Assembly: GCA_037447655.1 (NCBI GenBank)
Contig: JBBHKE010000023.1
Location: 104,691-168,690 of the forward strand
Length of the DNA: 64,000 bases
DNA from: Zygnema cylindricum
Taxonomy: Eukaryota > Streptophyta > Zygnematophyceae > Zygnematales > Zygnemataceae
Direction: 5' to 3'
Shown here in pieces: positions 47,701-59,409 of the stretch (position 1 is the first letter of the stretch; each line of letters opens with the position of its first letter). The position numbers were made by a program, and so were the translations under genes. The notes below the pieces were generated by a model. That model made no database searches. It was not told the DNA's origin and saw only the letters and a program-made list of their open reading frames with translations.

Positions 47701-50700
47701 GTAGTGAGAGGACCCGCTGATTACCACCCATGTCAACATTAGAGATTGTCTTGGAATAATTGTTATATGGATTGTTTCTTTGTCCCCTGCCGCATTCAGA
47801 AGCAAACATTGATGAACATACTGGACTATCTACATGATGTGGAGGGCAAGTTGGCACTTGGAAGCAGTAACGAAGATGCTGCTCCGCTGTTGAAGATAGC
47901 AGGAAAAGAAGTGCCGGTGGCTGCAGGTGCTGGTGACAAGAATAATAATTGTGGAGGAATTGTCCAACTCTTTTGGGACAAGATCCTTGAGCGTGCGCTT
48001 GATGTTGATGTAGAAGTCCGGCAAACAGCATTGAAGGTGCAATATTTTCTCCAACTGCAGTCAAAAACTGCGTCTTGCGATCCTCTCCCTGATCCAAAGT
48101 TTGCCGGATCCAGAAAAAAATGCAAGGCCTCGTGCCCTCACCAGCTAAGCTCTGAGGCAACTGGGTGCATTTGTCTATGCCCCCTCGCTTTTTTGGGCAC
48201 CAGATACAACTTTGATGATGATTTTCGGTTTCAGGGTGGATGTTATCATTATGAACAGGTCACTACGACAGCAATAGTTGATATGCAGGACTACAAGAAT
48301 CATTGTTGCATAGGATATATAGCCAGGGGTTGTGCAGGTAGTACTTGGTGAGGCCCACTTGTAAGGGTGACGGACTAGTCTTTAACTCCAATCGGAGCTC
48401 TATCAAAATCTAGCAAATTTATCATTATGACTTCCTGTTGTTCCTTCTCTTGTTATATGCATTCAGCGACATAGCTGCCGGACAAGCTCCAAGTGGCTTT
48501 ATTAAATGAAAGTAGAGGGGGCGGATGACGATGTGTGGCATTTATTATAAATATTATTATCGCTACAAAACTTTATTAGTACTGCATGACGTACTTCAGT
48601 CGAGGCATGGAGCATAATTGTTGCTGACGGGAACAGAGCTTCTTTGTAGTGTTGTATCCTGCCAAATGTGGAAGTAGGGATTGAAGAGAGCCCAACATAG
48701 TTGATCGATTCCATTGCTATTTCGTGGGTACACAAGTCTTAGTAAATTTGAGTCTGTGTGACGTTGATATGGAAAAAAGAATTAGAGCTTGGTGAGGTTG
48801 ATTAATCTTGTGTGAGGTTTTGGTTTCTGTAATCTGCAGGTTATTGAAGTTGTGCTTCGTCAAGGTTTGGTGCATCCAGTAACTAGTGTACCTACTCTCA
48901 TTGCTCTTGAGGTGGACCAAAATGAAGCCAATGCCAAGCTTGCTCACCGGCTTGTGATGATGATGAATGAAAGGTATACTCTAAAAGCAAGAAAATGTCA
49001 TGTTAGCCTGAGGACAAATTTTGAAATTTTTGTCTTGTCACTTGCAACTCCTACGGTATACGATTCAAGAAATGGTAAAAGGGAAATGCTTGTTACGCCA
49101 CCTAACCGAATTGTAGCCTATCTTATGTGAAATTTTTTGTGGAACCATCTTTCTATGCATCATTGTGAATTTTTACTTCTCAAGTCTGTCAACATATTAA
49201 CTTCTTGGTCGATTTTGGCATGTTACTTGTTTCACAGGCATGGTCAGTTCATCGAGAATAAATTGGGTGATGGTTTACAAGCATCATTTCAGTTCGTTCA
49301 ATCCGGTGCAGCTGTCTTAAGCAGTACAGGTGGAGAATCTCCTGCGATTGTACCAAAACGAGCTCCATCAGCTGCCCCGCCTTCCCTATTGGGCACATCC
49401 AAAGATGGAATTGCCCGAGTGTACAAGCTGATTAGGAGCAATCGGACGTCAAGGAATAAGTTTATTGGATCCATCATCAGGAAGTTCGATAGCACGAATC
49501 AAATTGGAGAATCCATCGACCTTCTATTTCTTCAGTGAGCTCCGCGTTGGCCGTTGGGATTTTCTTTTTTTTATGGCAATGAGAAGACTTTTTGTTTTTG
49601 CTTTGTGGTTTAGTCTGGTGGGATGGTTCAGTTGTGGACTACCGTAAAAGCCACCCGGGCAAACACAGAATTGGTTCAATAATCGATTTCAATTAAATTC
49701 TAAATTGAACTTCAACCAAATTTTCCTGAAATTTAATGGTTATGTACTTCAAAAATTACAATTTTGACTTAAATACCTTTTGTGCAACAAAAAGTGAGCA
49801 ATCGAATGCTTGTGGTTAAGAACTCCAATTTGCACTTTGCACGTGCCGTCTCCAAATCCTACAGCACCAGCCTTGTCAATCTATAGTTTTCATGAAACTG
49901 AGCATTGTTTTATGTATTTTACATGAAATTGAATGTTCAATCTTTAAACAGTACTAAGCACGTTGAACATGTCATATTTTGTGATTATTTTACATCCGTC
50001 AGCGTGGCTTTTACGGTAACGGCAAGATCCAGTATATCGCATGGTTTCCTTGCTCCATAAGAGAGGGTATCATGTGGTCAAATATTTTAGTTAGAGCAAA
50101 CTGGGTAAATCAGAAGGAAGCATCATCCTGATTTTAACTTCGTCAATTGGTTAATTTGACATTTGCAGGTATTGCACTGAGATTCTGGCCTCGTTGCCGT
50201 TTGAAATCCCTGACGAGCCTTTGTATCTCATATACTCAGTCAATCGCATAGTGCAGATTCGCTGTGGACCGCTGCAGTCTATTATCAAGGCCTCCATTTC
50301 CGGGGATGGACCCCTTGCCAAGATGGCAACAGAAGAGCGAGAATTGATGAGCGTAGATGGAAATAAACAGGGGAAAGAATCCAAAGTTAACGAAGATAAA
50401 AGAACTGCCAAAGGAATGGCAATCTCTGGTGCCATAGATGCGAGCTATGAGACTGCGTTTCAGAGAGTAAAGGTGAGAACATTAGCTGGAGTTAAGGTGT
50501 AGGCCGGTTTAAGCTCAGAGAATGTATTAAAGACTGTGTCTTCTATGTAAGCCATAGAGCAGCCTAACAGAAGAAAACTTGCGGTCTGTTAATCTTTTTG
50601 CTTGTGGAATGTCAAACTCCGTTTTGTCCTATTTGGGCATCTAAACTGGTCATGATTTGGTCGCCGAAATGCTGATGAGTGCTTGCCATAAGTGGTCGAT

Positions 50701-52603
50701 CTTTAGACAGTCTTATATGATTATTAGTGTTGGGTATCGGGTAAATTCATATCGCGATAATTGCGATATTCGATATATCGAATATCGATCGAGCAGATTC
50801 CTCGATATATCGTACCGGGACCAACATAAATTATCGCGATATATATCGCAAAAAAATGGGTGTCCGTACAGTCATAGTACGGAAAATCGTACGGATATTC
50901 CCGAAGTTTAAATAATGAAAATTTCTATTTTTTTTATGGCTCGATATATCGGCGAAACGATATATCGGCGATATATCACCGATATATTGTGATAATTTGG
51001 TTTTCGATATATCGAAGCGATATATCGATTATCGGGTACCTGAAATTCGATATATATCGAATATCGGCAAAGGGTCCTCGATACCCAACACTAATGATTA
51101 TCATAAGTGTCTTCAAATTCAGAATGATTTATACTCTTAGGTCAACTCTAGTTATCCAGTGTGCCCGTAAGGGACATAACATTCTTACATACAATGTTAC
51201 ATCTATCCAAACAAAGTTTGCATTCTTGTCTTGTTTAAATTTCTCATCCGGCCTTTACGTTTCCCTGTAGCTGTTTTTAACAGTGTACTGCCTAACTGTG
51301 TTGTGATTTCTGTCTGTGTCTTTACACATTAGGGTGACTGCAAACAGGCAACCGCTATGACACTTCTCCTTTTGCTGAAAAAACACCTCAAATACACTTA
51401 TAACCTTCCCGACACCCGTTGTCAGGTACAGATTACAACTTGCTAATTCTGTTAAGCACCTCTTGTCTCTGGAACCTCTTGCTCTAGCATTGACCTTAAC
51501 ATTTCCTCATGGTCCTTGTTGATCCATCTAAGTTTGATTTCTACAATTTGCTTGGATATGTTTAAGACGAACGAAGGCCATCTCCTTTTACTTGTAAATT
51601 ACTTATTCAAAAGCCTTTCAGCAGCTGGAGACTGATATGTATGTTAGTACATGCTCTTGTTTGTATAGTGGTAAAGTAGTTTTATTAATTTATTTGGACA
51701 GAAATTAAATGTCTGTTTGTTCCATATTTCAAGACTTTGGGTGGCAGTATTTTTCTGAACAGAAAGACCGGCTTTGGGGAACACGATAATGTTTTATGCA
51801 GGCGTTCCAACCCTCGGAGGCGATTCAAAAAGGAGAGGCGCTGACGAAACGAGACATTGGAGCCATTTGCTGCAAAAACATTCTGCTGGATACTCCTAGC
51901 AACATACGAGAAGTCTTGGTTCAATATCATGTATTTTTCCTTCCCTCAACCTTGCTCTGCTGTCTGTTTGGTTATAGGCACTTGTTCACAACTCTTAAGC
52001 AAGAGAATTTCTGTTCGAACTTTGAGACATTCAGTCACTGCATGTGAATACTTGTCTCTGTTGTTGCAGTTTGGGTTGTGCATTTCTTTGGTCATTGCAG
52101 ACAATAATAGTTGAAACAAATGGATGTGTGCATGGAGAAAGCAACCATAGCGAATCATTTGGTGTTAACATATGTAGATAATGACAATGTTTAAAATAGA
52201 AATAGTTGTAGGATGGATGGTTATTCTTTGTGGTTTTGACCTGGCTTTTGTTTTTGTGACATAGGAGTTCAAAACATTGCTGGAAGAAGATTCCACTTCT
52301 GATTTTGTCGGCTTTGCAACAGCTAGCAAGCGTCGTGTAAGCATGAGTGTAATGAATGATTTTTCCGACAAGGGGGACAATTCGCATTTTGCAAATGGAA
52401 ATGGAAATGGAACTGTTGTCACAAAAAGTCGGTCAAAACGGCGGAACAGTGAGCCTTCTTTCCACAACTTGGATACAGAGGACCGGGATGGGGATGAAGA
52501 CGACGATTATACTGAAAATGATGGAAAGAAAGAGAACAGAAGGCGGCAAAGTTCTGCAACGCGACGTCCTACCACCGAAACCTCGCATAGACGTGGCAAA
52601 TGA
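35763..52603 (+). CDS. SCC2: Cohesin loading factor SCC2 (Nipped-B/NIPBL family) with PHD finger
   Basis: SCC2 with SCC4 loads cohesin onto chromatin. Twenty-eight exons join in phase into 1849 aa: 35763-35995, 36109-36221, 36444-36559, 36819-36942, 37066-37307, 37684-37788, 38044-38155, 38311-38419, 38682-38868, 39684-40106, 40279-40865, 41073-41370, 41562-41612, 42576-42734, 42961-43128, 44084-44377, 44890-45042, 45341-45513, 46301-46403, 46576-46737, 46993-47097, 47800-48036, 48840-48973, 49238-49534, 50169-50472, 51333-51425, 51802-51930, 52265-52603 (TGA). A C4HC3 PHD finger lies at about residues 663-713 ([22 protein letters not shown]). HEAT-type segments follow ([67 protein letters not shown]). 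The tail is basic/acidic and low-complexity. SCC2 with a PHD finger and this length is typical of plants. Exon 19 is the least certain. Confidence 0.95.
50725..51093. mobile_element. hAT-type MITE in SCC2 intron 25, with intact 8-bp target duplication
   Basis: The terminal repeats TAGTGTTGGGTATCG and CGATACCCAACACTA are flanked by ATGATTAT at 50717-50724 and 51094-51101. An 8-bp duplication with TAGTG-type ends is diagnostic of hAT elements. The 369-bp interior is packed with palindromes such as TCGATATATCGA and ATATCGCGATAT. It has no transposase. The perfect flanks imply a recent insertion. Confidence 0.93.
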
Positions 52604-53832
52604 TTCACTTTTTTTTTCTTTCTTCCTTTTTCTTTTTTTCCCTTTTCTCTAGTATGGAAAGCTATGCGTCAGCTTGTTCAGCCCCTTAACTACCTATGTT
52701 TTGTCAATCATCTTGACAACACCTCCATCTGTTAATAAATTTTGCCGACTTAGTACACCATTCGGTTTGTCCTTTTTGATTCATTTTTGTTAGCGAATAA
52801 GGTCTGGGAGGCTGAGGCAACCGTTCCTAGATTTTTACTGCTTTGTTGTATGACTCAGCTCTCTACCGTTGTACATAAAAACATAACTCTCATTGTTTCT
52901 CTTAATGGAGTCAATCACCTGCGTGCCACTTTTTTCCATGGGTTTTGTACCGATGTGATCGAGTTTGGCAACATTAGATTATATATTTTATGATTTTGCA
53001 TATTGGTAGACTGTATCCAACTTTTGCTTCTTTTAGGCGAAGTCTGTTGTATTTCGAAGGTAGCGTTCAAGTTTTATTTATGTGAAACGTTGTTTTAATT
53101 TACCCAAAATGTTTGATAGTTAATCCGGCTGCTTCTGTCCATAAATCATCGCAGTTCTTGTGCGATTACTGCAATTACGCTAGAGGTCATACTGGGGCTT
53201 GTGAGACTATGGCTCGATGTTGGAAGTTTCTTCGAGGAGATTGGAAAACCTTCTATGATGAGCATGAGAACTGGGTTCATATTGTTGCCTTCACCCCTTC
53301 CGTTGTCTGCGTTTCTTCGGATGCCCTTTTATCGAGGCTCAATTCATTGAGATTGTGTTGGTGAGGTTTCTTATCTGCTTCTTCAGATGTCCTTTTCTAT
53401 TTATTGTCATGCGGCTCATTTGGGTCGTTTTGATACTCACGTAGTTACGACTTTCCAACCATTTACCCCTTGCTCCCTGATCTTTTGCATCAGACATGAG
53501 ACCTCATGCGTCAAATGAATTAATAACTTAAATGCTGCTAGTTCCCACCACTTTTCCCCTTCCATTCGGACCGTTGAACTTTTTGAGATTTGTTGAACCT
53601 CTTGAGATTTCCTTTGATCGGGACACGTTAAGGCACTCACCTCGCCTCAGTATACCCACAAGTACCCTTTATTCGCCCTTGTTTTTTTTTTCGGTTGTGT
53701 AAGCTTCAACCCGCTTTTCCTTCTTGCCACTTCCCTTTCATACGTCATTGGCCTCATTAACAAGGTTGTGTCGACCTATAACTTTGTGTCGAACTATATC
53801 ATTTGTGTCGAGCTATAATGTTTCCAGAGCTT
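52604..53832. other. SCC2 3' flank and intergenic relics
   Basis: ATTAATAAATT near 52732 is a possible SCC2 polyadenylation signal. At 53113-53364 an 83-codon frame has CDYCNYARGHTGAC, a knuckle-like C/H pattern that could be a retroelement remnant. No family was assigned. Confidence 0.4.
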
Positions 53833-53924
53833 GCTTGGTAGCAGTTAACCTTTTCGTTCAACCATCGAAGTGTGCTGCGCTTGGTAGCAGTTAACCTTTT
53901 CGTTCAACCATCGAAGTGTGCTGC
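53833..53924. repeat. 46-bp tandem duplication
   Basis: CTTGGTAGCAGTTAACCTTT and the 26 bases that follow occur twice in immediate succession without differences in the core. Confidence 0.93.
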
Positions 53925-55009
53925 TCAGTCAACGTCTGTTCTCCCTTCGAACTGTCACTCCATTCCATTTGAGGGCATTCTTAGGCTATGGTGCCCATTG
54001 GGCGCAAGTTAGTTTTTTACAAGAAGTGCTTTGATGAAAGTTTTTCAATCAAGGATATGACACTCTCGAGGCTCAAAAATATGCACCAAGGGGACAACGC
54101 GGTAGGCGCTGGTAGATTAGGACGTCAATTTGTTGCATTAGACACCGGTAGACGACAAAGTGTAAAGAAGTCTTATAAACACAACCCTTGTGCTTGATAT
54201 GGAGGGCCTTCCAATCACTCTAAAAAAAACGCCTACAACGAGCCATAGTTTCGAGCCCCACCAGCGCCTCCACGACAACAATCAAGAAAAAACGAGGAGG
54301 TATCAAGGAGCGGCGTATTGGATCAAACTTGGGATAGCTAAGCCATTAGGGTACATAGCAGGATCAAAGGAAACTACGTTTGACAACCAATCAAGGGTAG
54401 AAACGAAACTTTATGCCGAATATAAGGGAGGCGGTAGTTAAGAATACGAAAGAAATGATTCTAAAATTAAATTACATGTACAAATAACTATCTACTCCAA
54501 AAAAGGGTACAAAAAAAAGGGGCCTATGGTCTTCATCTAAACATGCTACACTAATTAGCACAACTACGAGGTCATTCATGTGCTCGGGCGGAGGTCGCAA
54601 AGTCCCAAAACCATCATTAGACACCTGTACTTTGTTGAACAAGTGTTGAGGCTCTAGATACTAAAATTGGTATAAACACGTATATGAAAAAATAACGCCA
54701 CTCAAAAGGGAAAAATGTTCCCGAATGAAATGGACGAAAAATTCCTTGCAATTCCATTGCAATCTACACCAACATCGTCATTTGAGTTAATTAAATATTA
54801 GCGGTTACTCATTATTTGAATAAACAACATTCCATTGAGCTACAATGCGTAGCTTATAACAGTCCACGACTAACTAATGTTATAAGTCCAATTTACGATT
54901 TTGGGTCAAAAGAATACTCACTCTAAATTTACTGATCGACTCTTAAGGTGAGGGCATCATTATATAATGGAATCTCTCGTACTTTTGTAGTCCTCAAATG
55001 TTTTTTCAA
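53925..55009. other. Intergenic, no gene recognised
   Basis: Two short open frames (53988-54197, 54190-54441) resemble no family I know and have no splice partners. Nothing else is distinct. Confidence 0.4.
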
Positions 55010-55055
55010 TTTTACCCCTTTTGTACACAGATGGTTTTACCATCACAATTTTTGC
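55005..55055 (+). mobile_element. Solo 3' tail of the non-LTR retrotransposon family
   Basis: CCCCTTTTGTACACAGATGG and TTTTACCATCACAATTTTT match the 3' end at 28.62-28.67 kb, hairpin word included (one extra T in its loop). No retrotransposon body precedes it. Confidence 0.6.
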
Positions 55056-55249
55056 AGTAAAGACTTCTTTGAATCTCTTATCATATAAGCAATTTTTTTT
55101 TGTCGATAAACCCTAACGCTTCTCACCGTCCGTCAAATCATTGTTGGGAACCCGGATAATAGCGCATCGCCACCTCGCGTTTATAACGTACCGATACGCA
55201 CTGAAAAAGCGCATCTGTCTACCGATGTAGCGGAGTGCGATATGGTACG

Positions 55250-55870
55250 ACTCGCATCAGAGGTCGCAAACGGTCAACCGAAACCGTGACCAACCGTTAA
55301 CCGACCGCCCGCGCCGGATACGGAACGGATTCGGTTGCCAAATTTTGAGGGCCGGGCGGTTGCGGTCGGTTTATTCACCAGAAAAAAAAAACGGTCGGTT
55401 ACGGTCGGTCAACCAAAAAACCAAAAAAAATGAAAATTTTGTACTGTCCATACAATCCAACATTATTGTACTTTGTACTCTTTGGTATCGTGGAAGTACG
55501 TGACATCATGATTAGCGTCGCAAATCTGACACGGTAGTAACACTATTCATTTCGCAAATCTTAGAGAACGTGACAAAGCGTCGCAAATGTGACACGGTAG
55601 TAACACTTCATTTCGCAAATCTTAAGGAACGCGACAAATCGTAATTGTTGGCTTATTCATACGTCGTACATTAGTTAATTTTGTACTTTTTCGGTTACGG
55701 GCGGGCACGGTTAGTCGCGAGAAATCGAGTTTCGGTTAACTTTTATTTTCGTAAACGCCGGTCGGTTAACGGTTAACAATTTTGGAACGTGACATAACCC
55801 GGTCGGGCGTCGGTTACTCAGATTTTGAAAAAAAAACGGTCGGTTTCGGTTATGTAAAATTTTGACTTGA
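55250..55870. repeat. CGGTCGGTT/AACCGACCG-rich element
   Basis: Words AACCGACCG, CGGTCGGTT and GGTTAACGGTTAAC are dense and occur in both orientations. The left part (55275-55320) is inverted relative to the right part (55745-55850). Dense inverted subterminal words are typical of hAT-like non-autonomous elements, but I could not fix ends or a target duplication. Confidence 0.55.
55515..55640. repeat. About 62-bp tandem duplication inside the CGGTCGG element
   Basis: GCGTCGCAAATCTGACACGG and GCGTCGCAAATGTGACACGG begin successive units with the shared GGTAGTAACACT and TTCATTTCGCAAATCTTA. Confidence 0.9.
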
Positions 55871-55888
55871 CTCACATCCCTAAGTGTA

Positions 55889-56105
55889 CACCATGTATCT
55901 CAATTAGTGTTAATAATCTTTTCGCCACTTAAAACATCTTTTATAAGTACACACTTGTCAGACTTTCAAATGGAGACCGCCAATTGGAAGGTGAGAATCT
56001 TACCTTTCGATCGCAACCGTCAGATCCATAATCCGTTAAGTGTGCACCGAGAAAAGATGTTTTAAGTGGCAAAAAAGACATTAACACTAATAACGATTCA
56101 CGGTG
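55889..56105. mobile_element. Mariner-like MITE, CACTTAAAACATC subfamily, best-preserved copy
   Basis: The arms are about 70 bases: CACCATGTATCTCAATTAG, TGTTAATAATC and GCCACTTAAAACATC on the left. The right inverse reads CACCGTGAATCGTTATTAG, TGTTAATGTC and GCCACTTAAAACATC. TA lies at both tips (55887-55888, 56106-56107). The interior has GACCGCCAATTGGAAGGTGA and CGATCGCAACCGTCAGATCC, shared with the other copies. It is 217 bp and non-coding. Confidence 0.85.
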
Positions 56106-56163
56106 TACTTCTTACGCTGTCAGGATTTAAAAGCTAAGCGTCCTGCGACTATAGTCTATAGAC

Positions 56164-56646
56164 CATAGTTCAAAAGTAGGCGTTTTTATGGTAGGCCTTT
56201 GGTAGGCGCACAAAACTTTGGCACAAAACTCGCGCAGAGTAGGCATACTGTATGTGTGTGCGTTTGTGCACACTTTTGTACGAACGTACGAATCTGACGG
56301 ATGATCATAGGACAGCGCACGCCACAGGACGAAATTTCAACGAGCTGACACATCGTAGGATGAGTTGTGTTATGGGCTTTTCATGTGATCTTCTTACATC
56401 GCTACTTTGATCAGCGACCGTCCGATCGTTCGAATCTGACGGTTTAAATAAAAAATACCTCAAAACTCAAGGATTTTTTTTTTTTGTTCGAATGTTTTTC
56501 AAAATTTAGACATGACGTTTAATTCTCTATCGATCGATGTGCAACTCAACCCTGTTACAATTTTTTTTCATTTTGCGACCAATACAATATGGGTCTTAAG
56601 GTTAGGCATATTGTATGGGCCTACTTTCACCTACTTTTGAACTATG
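56164..56646. mobile_element. hAT-type non-autonomous element, copy 1, with 8-bp target duplication
   Basis: The ends CATAGTTCAAAAGTAGG and CCTACTTTTGAACTATG are perfect inverses, flanked by CTATAGAC at 56156-56163 and 56647-56654. The element is 483 bp. The interior includes GCTACTTTGATCAGCGACCG and CAATACAATATGGGTCTTAA. The same family is inserted at 61393-61665 in opposite orientation. No transposase was seen. Confidence 0.93.
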
Positions 56647-57002
56647 CTATAGACCTTGAATACGACAGTATTTTACTTTTTTTAGTGCGTTACGACAGCG
56701 CTATTACTTAGTACGAAAAAAAGGATTAAAAAAAACTGATTGCGATAGAAAAGAAAACCCTAATTCAGTAATTCACCTACGACAGCGAATATAAAAACGC
56801 GTCATTTCACTAAGACGTGTTTGACACGTTGAGAAACTATTTGTACGGAACCAATCACATTGAATTTTGTTTTTAATAAGATTTACATTTATGTCGGGCA
56901 GACGAAAAACTTTGATGGCTGGGCAGGGAAAAATAAAAGTTTCTGGTCTTCCCGAAAAATACGAATGTCAGAAAAGAATAAGTCACTCCTGCTTCACATA
57001 GA

Positions 57003-59392
57003 TAGATAAGAGGGAAGAGAGAGAGAGAGGGAAAATTGAGGGAGAAAAGGTAGAGGTAGGCGGTGGGAGAAAAGAGGGAGAGAAGAGGGAGCGAAGAGGG
57101 AGAGAAGAGGGAGAGAAGAGGGAGAGAAGAGGGAGGGAAGAGGGAGAGAAGAGGGAGCGAAGAGGGAGGGAAGAGGGAGAGAAGAGGGAGAGAAGAGGGA
57201 GCGAAGAGGGAGAGAAGAGGGAGAGAAGAGGGAGCGAAGAGGGAGAGAAGAGGGAGAGAAGAGGGAGAGAAGAGGGAGAGAAGAGGGAGAGAAGAGGGAA
57301 GAAGTGGGGGAGAAGAGGGAGAGAAGAGGGAGCGAAGAGGGAGAGAAGAGGGAGAGAAGAGGGAGCGAAGAGGGTGCGAAGAGCGAGAGAAGAGGGAGAG
57401 AAGAGGGAGAGAAGAGGGAGAGAAGAGGGAGAGAAGTGGGAGCGAAGAGGGAAAGAAGGGGGAGCGAAGAGGGAGAGAAGAGGGAGCGAAGAGGGAGAGA
57501 AGTGGGGGAGAAGAGGGAGAGAAGAGGGAGAGAAGAGGGAGAGAAGAGGGAGAGAAGAGGGAGCGAAGAGGGAGAGAAGAGGGAGCGAAGAGGGAGCGAA
57601 GAGGGAGAGAAGAGGGAGAGAAGAGGGAGAGAAGAGGGAGAGAAGAGGGAGAGAAGAGGGAGAGAAGAGGGAGAGAAGCGGGAGAGAAGCGGGAGAGAAG
57701 AGGGAGAGAAGAGGGAGAGAAGAAGGAGAGAAGAGGGAGCGAAGAGGGAGCGAAGAGGGAGCGAAGAGGGAGCGAAGAGGGAGCGAAGAGGGAGAGAAGA
57801 GGGAGAGAAGAGGGAGCGAAGAGGGAGAGAAGTGGGGGAGAAGAGGGAGAGAAGAGGGAGCGAAGAGGGAGAGAAGAGGGATAGAAGAGGGAGCGAAGAG
57901 GGGTGCGAAGAGCGAGAGAAGAGGGAGAGAAGAGGGAGAGAAGAGGGAGAGAAGAGGGAGAGAAGTGGGAGCGAAGAGGGAAAGAAGAGGGAGCGAAGAG
58001 GGGAGAGAAGAGGGAGAGAAGAGGGAGCGAAGAGGGAGAGAAGTGGGGGAGAAGAGGGAGAGAAGAGGGAGCGAAGAGGGAGAGAAGAGGGATAGAAGAG
58101 GGAGCGAAGAGGGTGCGAAGAGCGAGAGAAGAGGGAGAGAAGAGGGAGAGAAGAGGGAGAGAAGAGGGAGAGAAGTGGGAGCGAAGAGGGAAAGAAGAGG
58201 GAGCGAAGAGGGAGAGAAGAGGGAGCGAAGAGGGAGAGAAGTGGGGGAGAAGAGGGAGAGAAGAGGGAGCGAAGAGGGAGAGAAGAGGGAGAGAAGAGGG
58301 AGCGAAGAGGGAGCGAAGAGCGAGAGAAGAGGGAGAGAAGAGGGAGAGAAGAGGGAGAGAAGAGGGAGAGAAGAGGGAGAGAAGAGGGAGAAAAGAGGGA
58401 GAGAAGCGGGGAGAGAAGCGGGAGAGAAGAGGGGGAGAAGAGGGAGAGAAGAAGGAGAGAAGAGGGAGCGAAGAGGGAGCGAAGAGGGAGCGAAGAGGGA
58501 GAGAAGAGGGAGAGAAGAGGGAGCGAAGAGGGAGAGAAGTGGAGGAGAAGAGGGAGAGAAGAGGGAGCGAAGAGGGAGAGAAGAGGGAGAGAAGAGGGAG
58601 CGAAGAGGGTGCGAAGAGCGAGAGAAGAGGGAGAGAAGAGGGAGAGAAGAGGGAGAGAAGAGGGAGAGAAGTGGGGGAGAAGAGGGAGAGAAGAGGGAGC
58701 GAAGAGGGAGAGAAGAGGGAGCGAAGAGGGAGCGAAGGGAGCGAAGAGGGAGAGAAGAGGGAGAGAAGAGGGAGAGAAGAGGGAGAGAAGAGGGAGAGAA
58801 GAGGGAGAGAAGAGGGAGAGAAGAGGGAGAAAAGAGGGCGGGAGAGAAGAGGGAGAGAAGAGGGAGAGAAGAAGGAGAGAAGAGGGAGCGAAGAGGGAGC
58901 GAAGAGGGAGCGAAGAGGGAGAGAAGAGGGAGAGAAGAGGGAGCGAAGAGGGAGAGAAGTGGGGGAGAAGAGGGAGAGAAGAGGGAGCGAAGAGGGAGAG
59001 AAGAGGGAGAGAAGAGGGAGCGAAGAGGGTGCGAAGAGCGAGAGAAGAGGGAGAGAAGAGGGAGAGAAGAGGGAGAGAAGAGGGAGAGAAGTGGGAGCGA
59101 AGAGGGAAAGAAGAGGGAGCGAAGAGGGAGAGAAGAGGGAGCGAAGAGGGAGAGAAGTGGGGGAGAAGAGGGAGAGAAGAGGGAGCGAAGAGGGAGAGAA
59201 GAGGGAGAGAAGAGGGAGAGAAGAGGGAGTGAAGAGGGAGCGAAGAGCGAGAGAAGAGGGAGAGAAGAGGGAGAGAAGAGGGAGAGGAGTGGGAGCGAAG
59301 AGGGAAAGAAGAGGGAGCGAAGTGGGAGAGAAGAGGGAGCGAAGAGGGAGAGAAGAGGGAGAGAAGAGGGAAAGGGAGAGAGGGAGGGAGAT
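57003..59392. repeat. 11-bp GA-rich satellite array, about 2.4 kb
   Basis: Roughly 215 copies of GGGAGAGAAGA, with common variants GGGAGCGAAGA, GGGTGCGAAGA and GTGGGGGAGAAGA. The variants recur in the same order at several places: the GGGTGCGAAGAGCGAGAGAA marker lies near 57370, 57900, 58107, 58610 and 59030. Blocks of a few hundred bases have therefore been duplicated. Because 11 is not a multiple of 3 and the unit has no stop, all frames read the same 11-residue cycle. The giant open frames are therefore a by-product. Confidence 0.96.
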
Positions 59393-59409
59393 ATACCATT
59401 TATATAATA

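Noticed and set aside
53113-53364. Frame with CDYCNYARGHTGAC as a possible retroelement zinc knuckle
   Set aside because: The spacing (C-x2-C-x5-H-x3-C) does not fit the standard CCHC knuckle and no neighbouring retroelement domain is visible.
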